A stretch of DNA of 5,158 nt, taken from NCBI GenBank assembly GCA_040758475.1, contig JBFLVN010000260.1, positions 1 through 5,158 of the forward strand. The letters are read 5' to 3'. Position 1 is the stretch's first letter, and the number at the start of each line of letters is the position of its first letter. This DNA is from JBFLVN01 sp040758475 (GTDB lineage Bacteria > JAGRBM01). Positions 1 through 5,158 of this stretch are shown in pieces. The position numbers and the translations under genes are program-made. A model generated the notes under the pieces. It was not told the DNA's origin and did not search any database. It saw only the letters and a list, made by a program, of their open reading frames with translations.

Positions 1-3
1 GCC

Positions 4-372
4 GTGACGTTCCCCTATTCCGTCCCGACGGAAGAGAGCCTCGAAATGCTACGCCCCAACCAGGGTGTCTCCTTCCACGCGGGCGACCTCGCGGAAGACC
101 GCAAATCGGCACGGGGTATCGGCCGGGGACGGCTCGAAGAGGCCCTCTGGGGCCACCTCGTCCAGATTCCCCTGCGCGCGAGCCCCCGCTACGTGGGATT
201 TCATCTTGGAAACCGGATGGACCGCTACCATCTTGCGATCGAAATGAACGAGATCGTCCCCCTGCTCTCCCGCCTTCAGGAAAGCCGGTACCGCCCCTCG
301 CGGGAAATGGCCGATTACCTTCTCTACCACCGGCCCCAATCGATCGAACTGATCTACACGTGCCAGCGATAG
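4..372 (+). CDS. Hypothetical protein, possibly the C-terminal part of a longer one
   Basis: I do not recognise this 122-residue protein. The frame is open to the window edge (the codon before the GTG is GCC), so the GTG at position 4 may be internal and the gene may begin outside the window; no ribosome binding site can be judged. Codon third positions are mostly G or C, as in the other genes here, which supports it over the 96-codon open frame opposite it. The product is soluble-looking, rich in Arg, Leu and Tyr, with no signal peptide, membrane helix or nucleotide-binding motif. The middle (about residues 59-88) alternates basic and hydrophobic residues, and the end is aromatic (DYLLYHRP, then LIYTCQR). 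Its TAG stop directly abuts the stop of the convergent sigma-54 regulator, with no base between them. Sure that it is coding; function unknown. Confidence 0.7.
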   Translation: MTFPYSVPTEESLEMLRPNQGVSFHAGDLAEDRKSARGIGRGRLEEALWGHLVQIPLRASPRYVGFHLGNRMDRYHLAIEMNEIVPLLSRLQESRYRPSREMADYLLYHRPQSIELIYTCQR

Positions 373-1815
<1,443 letters not shown>

Positions 1816-1899
1816 CGGGAAAAATCCTGGCCCTCGGCGGGGCAAACATGGCACAGAATTAGTGGAAGATTACAGAGGGAAAAGAAAAGACACAGCGAA
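1816..1899 (-). other. Spacer between kinase and sigma-54 regulator
   Basis: An 84-base gap, noticeably more AT-rich than the genes. Read on the minus strand, it is pyrimidine-rich just after the kinase stop (about 1868-1887, runs of T and C), and it carries the AGGA ribosome binding site of the regulator at about 1825-1828. I see no hairpin with a U-tract and no convincing -35/-10 or -24/-12 pair, so the two genes are probably cotranscribed. Confidence 0.4.
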
Positions 1900-4011
1900 T
1901 TACCTCACCCCACCGGCCCGGCGGACGGGTTCGGCGGGCGCCGCTTCTTCCTTGGTCCCGGGCGCCGCGATGGGCAGTTTCACGCGGAAGGCCGTGCCCG
2001 CGCCCCGGCTGCTCCGCACCTCGATCGAGCCGCCGTGGCTCTCGACGATCCGGTGGGAAATGGCGAGCCCCAAACCCACGCCGTCCTCGCGGGTCGTGAA
2101 GAAGGGCGTGAAAATTTTCTCCATCGTGTCCTTGTCCATTCCCGGGCCCGAGTCGGCCACCTCGATCCACACCGAATCCCCATCCTGCCCGGTGGACACT
2201 CGGATATCCCCTCCCTCGGGGAGAACGGCCACGGCGTTCTGAAGAAGGTTGATGACGACCTGCTTGATCCGGTCGGGGTCGGCCTGGGCGGGCGGCAAGT
2301 CCGCCGCCAGGAGGGTCACGATCTTGAGGCGAGGATCTCCCGCCCCGAGTTCCAGCTGGCGGAGCGTTTTTTCGGCCAGGGCGCCCAAGTCCAGGGGCCG
2401 GATTTTGAGGACCGGCTTTCGCGAGTAATCGAGGAAATCGGAAACCACCTGGGAGAGGCGGTTCGTCTCCTCCACGATGATCCCGAAAAATTCGCGGGAC
2501 TTTTCCGAAAGGCCGGGCTCGTCCTCCAGGTACTGGACCGCCCCCTTGATGGAGCCCAGGGGGTTTCGGATTTCGTGGGCGAGGCCCGCCGCCATTTCGC
2601 CCAGAGAGGCGAGGCGTTCCCGGTCGGCCAGTTCCTCGACGGCGCGGAAGTTCTCGAGAAGGACGCTCGCCGTGCTGACGACCGACTCGAAGGAGGCGAT
2701 CTCCGAATCCGTGTAGGTTTCGATGGCCCGCTCGTCTTCGATGGCGATGAATCCGAGGCAGCGGTCCGGCCCCACTAAAGGGAGAACGAGCTCGGCATGG
2801 AGCGCCTCCATCTGCTCCAGGAGGGCCCTCACCTCCTCCCGCGAGGCGGGCGAGAGATCGCCCTGCTGGCGGCTCTCCAGTTCTTCCCGCAGGAGCGGCG
2901 CCCGCGTCCGGTCGAGCGTCTGGATGAGGGGCTCGGCCGGGATCGTGTGGGAAAGGCGCCCGGCGTTCGTCCCGGCGGCGCCGGTGAGGACGTATTTCTC
3001 GACCCACGGGTTCCAGAGATAGGCGGAAACGGAGGTCACCCGTTCGAGGCGCGAGAATTCCCGGATGAGGAGCGAGACGAGTTCCTCCGGCCGCCGGGTC
3101 TTGAGCATCTGGTGGCCGATGACTTCCGCCAGTTCCTTCACCCGGAACGTCTGCTCGAAGAAAAGGCGCTCCAGGTTCCGCGCGAGGTAGCGGCGCACGG
3201 GATCGTAGAGGAGGAGGAAGACGAGCGAAGCGATGAGGGCGTAGAGGTAAACGACGCCGAAGGAATCCCCCGCGAGCCGCGCCAGGAGTACGTAGAAGAG
3301 GGCGAGCAGTCCCCCCGCCGCCCCGACGATGGCCGTCTTGCCCAGAATCTCCTGGAGTTCGAGCAAGCGGTAATCGAGGATCGAGAGATAAACGAAGTAG
3401 GCGTAACCCGTGAGCGCGATGGCCGCGATGCGCGTTTCCTGGAAGCCCATGCCCCAGGGGGCGGAGGCCACCATGTCGGTCACCAGGGCGGCGAGCACGC
3501 CCAAAGCGCCGTTGCGCAAGTAGCGAAGGCGCGTCTTTTCCACCGTCCGCTCCTCCCGCTCCTGGCGGAGGTGGAGGAGGTAGCTGCAATAAACGAACGT
3601 CACGACGAGGTAGAAGCTCGAAACGGCGAGCAGGAAGTTGACGACCGGCGTCCCCAGAATGGGAAGGGGCCGGTTCGGGACCAAGAGGGCAATAAGGCCC
3701 AGCAGGATGCTCGTCCAAATGACGAAGCGCCTTAGCTCCCGCAGGGCGGGGAGCTCGGCGTAGAAGAAGCGGCGCAAGAAATGGATCGCCGCGGGCGGAA
3801 TGCAGAAGGAAATGACGAGGAGAATCCTGAGCGGAATGGGCCGCCACGTGAGGAAGTAGGCGAAAGAAGCCCCGTTCCAGCCGCCGATGGCAAGCACGAG
3901 GAGGAAAAAGGCCCGGTGCGTCAGGTGGACCCGGTGCCGGGTGGCGACCGCCACCGCGAGCGCCAGGGAAAGGACGCAAGAAAGGAGCGACGCGTGGGCG
4001 GAAAAGTCCAT
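1900..4011 (-). CDS. Multi-pass membrane sensor histidine kinase with GAF-like domain
   Basis: A 703-residue inner-membrane kinase that autophosphorylates on histidine and passes phosphate to a receiver domain. About nine hydrophobic helices fill residues 7-270 (roughly 7-24, 34-54, 61-80, 97-112, 122-146, 167-186, 196-213, 227-246, 252-269). Basic loops at 25-33, 79-96, 148-166 and 214-225 fit an N-out topology with a cytoplasmic C-terminus. The loops are short, so there is no extracytoplasmic sensor domain. An amphipathic linker (271-305) leads to a GAF-like region (about 307-455). HisKA carries H479 in LAHEIRNPLGSIKG; HATPase has the N-box NLLQNA (N592), DSGPG (620-624), FTPFFTT (634-640) and GVGLGLA (644-650). 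The tail is Ala/Pro/Glu-rich. The ATG start has no clear Shine-Dalgarno sequence, and no other Met occurs before residue 180. The layout resembles 7TM/GAF kinases such as PrsK, but the HisKA motif is of the NtrB/AtoS/ZraS type and nothing here indicates a PEP-CTERM system. It probably acts on the downstream NtrC-type regulator. Confidence 0.95.
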   Translation of the reverse strand: MDFSAHASLLSCVLSLALAVAVATRHRVHLTHRAFFLLVLAIGGWNGASFAYFLTWRPIPLRILLVISFCIPPAAIHFLRRFFYAELPALRELRRFVIWTSILLGLIALLVPNRPLPILGTPVVNFLLAVSSFYLVVTFVYCSYLLHLRQEREERTVEKTRLRYLRNGALGVLAALVTDMVASAPWGMGFQETRIAAIALTGYAYFVYLSILDYRLLELQEILGKTAIVGAAGGLLALFYVLLARLAGDSFGVVYLYALIASLVFLLLYDPVRRYLARNLERLFFEQTFRVKELAEVIGHQMLKTRRPEELVSLLIREFSRLERVTSVSAYLWNPWVEKYVLTGAAGTNAGRLSHTIPAEPLIQTLDRTRAPLLREELESRQQGDLSPASREEVRALLEQMEALHAELVLPLVGPDRCLGFIAIEDERAIETYTDSEIASFESVVSTASVLLENFRAVEELADRERLASLGEMAAGLAHEIRNPLGSIKGAVQYLEDEPGLSEKSREFFGIIVEETNRLSQVVSDFLDYSRKPVLKIRPLDLGALAEKTLRQLELGAGDPRLKIVTLLAADLPPAQADPDRIKQVVINLLQNAVAVLPEGGDIRVSTGQDGDSVWIEVADSGPGMDKDTMEKIFTPFFTTREDGVGLGLAISHRIVESHGGSIEVRSSRGAGTAFRVKLPIAAPGTKEEAAPAEPVRRAGGVR

Positions 4012-4032
4012 TTGGGGAATTGTGCCACAGCG

Positions 4033-4046
4033 GCGGGCCGGCCCGC
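4033..4046. repeat. 14-base perfect palindrome upstream of the kinase
   Basis: The 14 bases starting GCGGGCC read the same on both strands. They lie 21 bases upstream of the kinase start, in the 90-base gap after the second receiver gene. With no loop, the palindrome would suit a dimeric DNA-binding protein better than an RNA hairpin. It is made only of G and C, so in a GC-rich genome it may be chance. Confidence 0.3.
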
Positions 4047-4056
4047 AATCGGAAGT

Positions 4057-4079
4057 CCCTGAAATCGTTACTGAAAGGG
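4057..4079. repeat. CTGAAA direct repeat inside CCCT/AGGG ends
   Basis: On the plus strand CTGAAA occurs at 4059-4064 and again at 4071-4076, a 12-base period. The block is bounded by CCCT (4057-4060) and AGGG (4076-4079), which are inverted relative to each other. It sits about 46-68 bases upstream of the kinase start and is more AT-rich than its surroundings. It could be an operator or part of a promoter for the kinase gene; the spacing is a little over one helical turn. This is inference from the pattern alone. Confidence 0.25.
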
Positions 4080-4101
4080 AGAGACCCGGAAAGGCGCCTG
4101 C

Positions 4102-4485
4102 CTAGGCGGCGGGCGGCGGCCCCAGGAACTTGGCGACCGTGGTTTCGACCATTTCGATGGTGACGGGTTTCCGGAGAAAGCCGTTGCAACCTGCCTCCAG
4201 GGCGTTGGCCTGCACGTCGAAGGCCGAACACATGACGATGGGAACGCTCTTGCCGGTGTCGAGGGTGCGGATCTGGGTGACGGTTTCGAGACCGTCCCGG
4301 CGCGGCAGGTGGTAGTCCATGATGATGAGGTCGAACTTGTCGGAAGCGACGATTTTCTCGGCGAGTTCGCCGGTGCTCGTCGCCTGCACGTCCACGTCCT
4401 TGCGCCGCTGGAGAATCCGGCGGAAGAGGAGGCGGATCGTCGCGTGATCCTCGACGATGAGAACTTTTTTGAGTCCCTCGGCCAT
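4102..4485 (-). CDS. Single-domain (CheY-like) response regulator
   Basis: A 127-residue cytoplasmic protein consisting of one receiver domain, with no output domain. Phosphorylation residues are intact: acidic pair E12/D13, phospho-acceptor D57 in IIMDYHLP, S87 in the Thr/Ser position, and K106-P107. F103 occupies the aromatic switch position of CheY (Tyr106). It ends in a short Pro/Ala tail (GPPPAA). The ATG has a purine-rich GAGGGGAG immediately upstream, a good if close ribosome binding site. It lies 75 bases after another single-domain receiver and 90 bases before the kinase, all on the same strand. The two receivers share the unusual SAFD motif at the Ser position and the GF--KP ending, with perhaps a quarter to a third identity by eye, so they may be old duplicates. 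Likely roles are phosphorelay, phosphate sink or protein-protein signalling; which one cannot be decided from sequence. Confidence 0.93.
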   Translation of the reverse strand: MAEGLKKVLIVEDHATIRLLFRRILQRRKDVDVQATSTGELAEKIVASDKFDLIIMDYHLPRRDGLETVTQIRTLDTGKSVPIVMCSAFDVQANALEAGCNGFLRKPVTIEMVETTVAKFLGPPPAA

Positions 4486-4537
4486 CTCCCCTCGCGCCGC
4501 CCTTTTATTACCTGTCTAAGACTTATCCACCGCTGAC

Positions 4538-4559
4538 CGGCCCGTCAATGGCCGGGCCG
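4538..4559 (-). other. GC-rich hairpin after the first receiver gene
   Basis: CGGCCCG (4538-4544) and CGGGCCG (4553-4559) form a perfect 7-base-pair stem with an 8-base loop, starting one base after the stop codon of the receiver gene at 4561. On the transcribed strand no U-tract follows (the next bases are GTCAGCGG), so it is not a standard intrinsic terminator. It could be a partial terminator, an mRNA-stabilising or processing element, or a chance GC-rich stem. The minus-strand sequence TTGACG (4543-4548) overlaps the loop and one stem, with GATAAG (4522-4527) 15 bases further on. That pair is a poor promoter match, noted only for completeness. Confidence 0.35.
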
Positions 4560-4560
4560 C

Positions 4561-4953
4561 TTAGAAGCGGGCGGGCTTGGCGGGCGCGGCCGGGACGATC
4601 CCCATGATCCGGTCGATTTCCTGCTTGAGCTTGTCGGTCGAGCCAGGTTTCTGGATGAAGCCGTCGGCCCCTTCCGAGCGGGCCTGATTTTTGAGGTCGA
4701 ACGCCGAGTAGAGGAGAATCTTGGGCTGCTTCTGCCCCGCCGGGCGGGCCTTGATCTTCTGAAGCGCCTTGATCCCGTCCATCTTGGGCATCATGTAGTC
4801 CAGGATGATGAGGTCGGGGCTTTCCGAATCGGCCATCTTGAGGGCGTCCTGCCCGTTGGTGGCCTTCACCACGGCGGCGTTGTACGTCTTCTCCAGGAAC
4901 GTGGAGAGAAGCTTGAGGAGAATCGCGTCGTCGTCGCAAACGAGGACTTTCAC
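4561..4953 (-). CDS. Single-domain (CheY-like) response regulator, GTG start
   Basis: A 130-residue receiver-only protein. The acidic pocket D7/D8 (in VLVCDDD), phospho-acceptor D52 in IILDYMMPKMDG, S83 and K102-P103 are all present, so it should accept phosphate from a histidine kinase. There is no DNA-binding or enzymatic output domain; after the receiver ends at about residue 117 only a Pro/Ala/Lys-rich tail follows (IVPAAPAKPARF). The start is GTG, and the beginning MKVLVCDDD is where receivers normally start. GTG shares its bases with the TGA stop of the upstream gene (GTGA, 4950-4953), and GGAG lies nine bases before it, so translation is probably coupled to that gene. It resembles the receiver downstream (shared SAFD motif and DLII-DY around the Asp). 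Its kinase is presumably the one encoded in the same cluster, but this is inferred from position only. Confidence 0.94.
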   Translation of the reverse strand: MKVLVCDDDAILLKLLSTFLEKTYNAAVVKATNGQDALKMADSESPDLIILDYMMPKMDGIKALQKIKARPAGQKQPKILLYSAFDLKNQARSEGADGFIQKPGSTDKLKQEIDRIMGIVPAAPAKPARF

Positions 4954-5158
4954 CGGGCGGCGCTCCGTTCCTCACCGGGAGAGACCAAGCGGCGGGCGAT
5001 TTCCTCGCGGTATTCGAGCGAGGGGACCTTCGCGGTCCGAAGCCAATGAAGCAGGCAGTACTGGAAGTCGTTGCCCTGGCCGGCCGCTTCGTAGCGCTCC
5101 CGGAGCGAATCGAGCCGGATTCCAAACTCTTCGGCCGAATGGGAAAGCTCGGTCGCCT
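4950..5158 (-). CDS. C-terminal end of an unrecognised protein (5' end outside window)
   Basis: Reading the minus strand from the right edge (skipping two bases), one frame gives 68 residues ending at a TGA at 4950-4952. The fragment starts ATELSHSAEEFGIRLDSL, has a middle NDFQYCLLHWLRTAKVPS and ends GEERSAAR. Codon third positions are mostly G or C, and the frame overlaps the next gene by the coupled GTGA, which makes this the real frame; the other open minus frame here reads as low-complexity Arg/Ser/Pro. The fragment is charged, looks helical and has no membrane segment. I do not recognise a family. Being translationally coupled to a receiver, it may belong to the same signalling pathway. 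The start and full length are beyond the window. Confidence 0.72.
   Translation of the reverse strand, partial: ATELSHSAEEFGIRLDSLRERYEAAGQGNDFQYCLLHWLRTAKVPSLEYREEIARRLVSPGEERSAAR

Noticed and set aside
1816..1854. Upstream GTG start for the sigma-54 regulator (13 more residues)
   Set aside because: No ribosome binding site precedes it. The extension is Pro/Arg-rich, and the ATG at 1815 has AGGA at a workable distance.
1849..1863. TGGCACAGAATT on the plus strand as a sigma-54 -24 element
   Set aside because: The -12 GC is missing (GT instead), and it would fire antisense into the kinase gene.
2797..3735. Plus-strand open frame of 312 codons opposite the kinase's membrane and GAF regions
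   Set aside because: Highly charged Glu/Arg translation complementary to hydrophobic helices; no domain and no ribosome binding site seen.
1900..4011. Naming the kinase PrsK (PEP-CTERM system)
   Set aside because: Only the membrane-plus-GAF layout is similar; the histidine motif is of the common HEIRNP type and no PEP-CTERM gene is nearby.
4013..4027. TGGCAC on the minus strand upstream of the kinase as a sigma-54 -24 element
   Set aside because: The matching -12 position reads CA rather than GC, and it would lie about ten bases from the ATG.
1859..4231. Minus-strand open frame of 790 codons overlapping the kinase in another frame
   Set aside because: The translation is Arg/Pro/Gly low complexity. 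The kinase frame carries all the HisKA/HATPase motifs, so this is a shadow.
4523..5125. Minus-strand open frame of 200 codons across the first receiver
   Set aside because: Out of frame with the receiver and with the coupled upstream gene; the sequence is Arg/Ser/Pro/Gly-rich without motifs.

Overview
The window is GC-rich (roughly 60-65% by eye), and its codons end mostly in G or C. It holds a bacterial two-component signalling cluster. A sensor kinase paired with an NtrC-type sigma-54 activator, plus free-standing CheY-like receivers, is typical of Deltaproteobacteria-like or related Gram-negative lineages. No gene here fixes the taxon, so this is only a guess.

Layout. Five genes lie head to tail on the minus strand. 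In transcription order they are: the 3' end of an unrecognised gene (4950-5158, cut by the window edge); a single-domain response regulator with a GTG start (4561-4953) overlapping that gene by four bases; a second single-domain response regulator (4102-4485); a polytopic membrane sensor histidine kinase (1900-4011); and a sigma-54-dependent response regulator (373-1815). The gaps are -4, 75, 90 and 84 bases. At the left edge a plus-strand gene of unknown function (4-372) converges on the cluster, and its stop codon directly abuts that of the sigma-54 activator.

How they probably work together. The kinase has about nine membrane helices, a GAF-like cytoplasmic domain and a complete HisKA/HATPase core, with no large extracytoplasmic domain. 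It would sense a membrane or intracellular cue and phosphorylate the adjacent NtrC-type regulator, which then drives sigma-54 promoters elsewhere. The two receiver-only proteins keep all catalytic residues. They could be further phosphate acceptors (relay, sink or protein-protein output) of the same kinase, but partner specificity cannot be read from the sequence.

Non-coding parts. All gaps are under 100 bases. They contain a GC-rich hairpin without a U-tract, a 14-base perfect palindrome and a CTGAAA direct repeat with 12-base period. No tRNA, rRNA, CRISPR array, insertion sequence or convincing promoter was seen. The content is mostly ordinary regulatory machinery. The less usual point is the grouping of three receivers with one kinase, plus the unidentified flanking genes.
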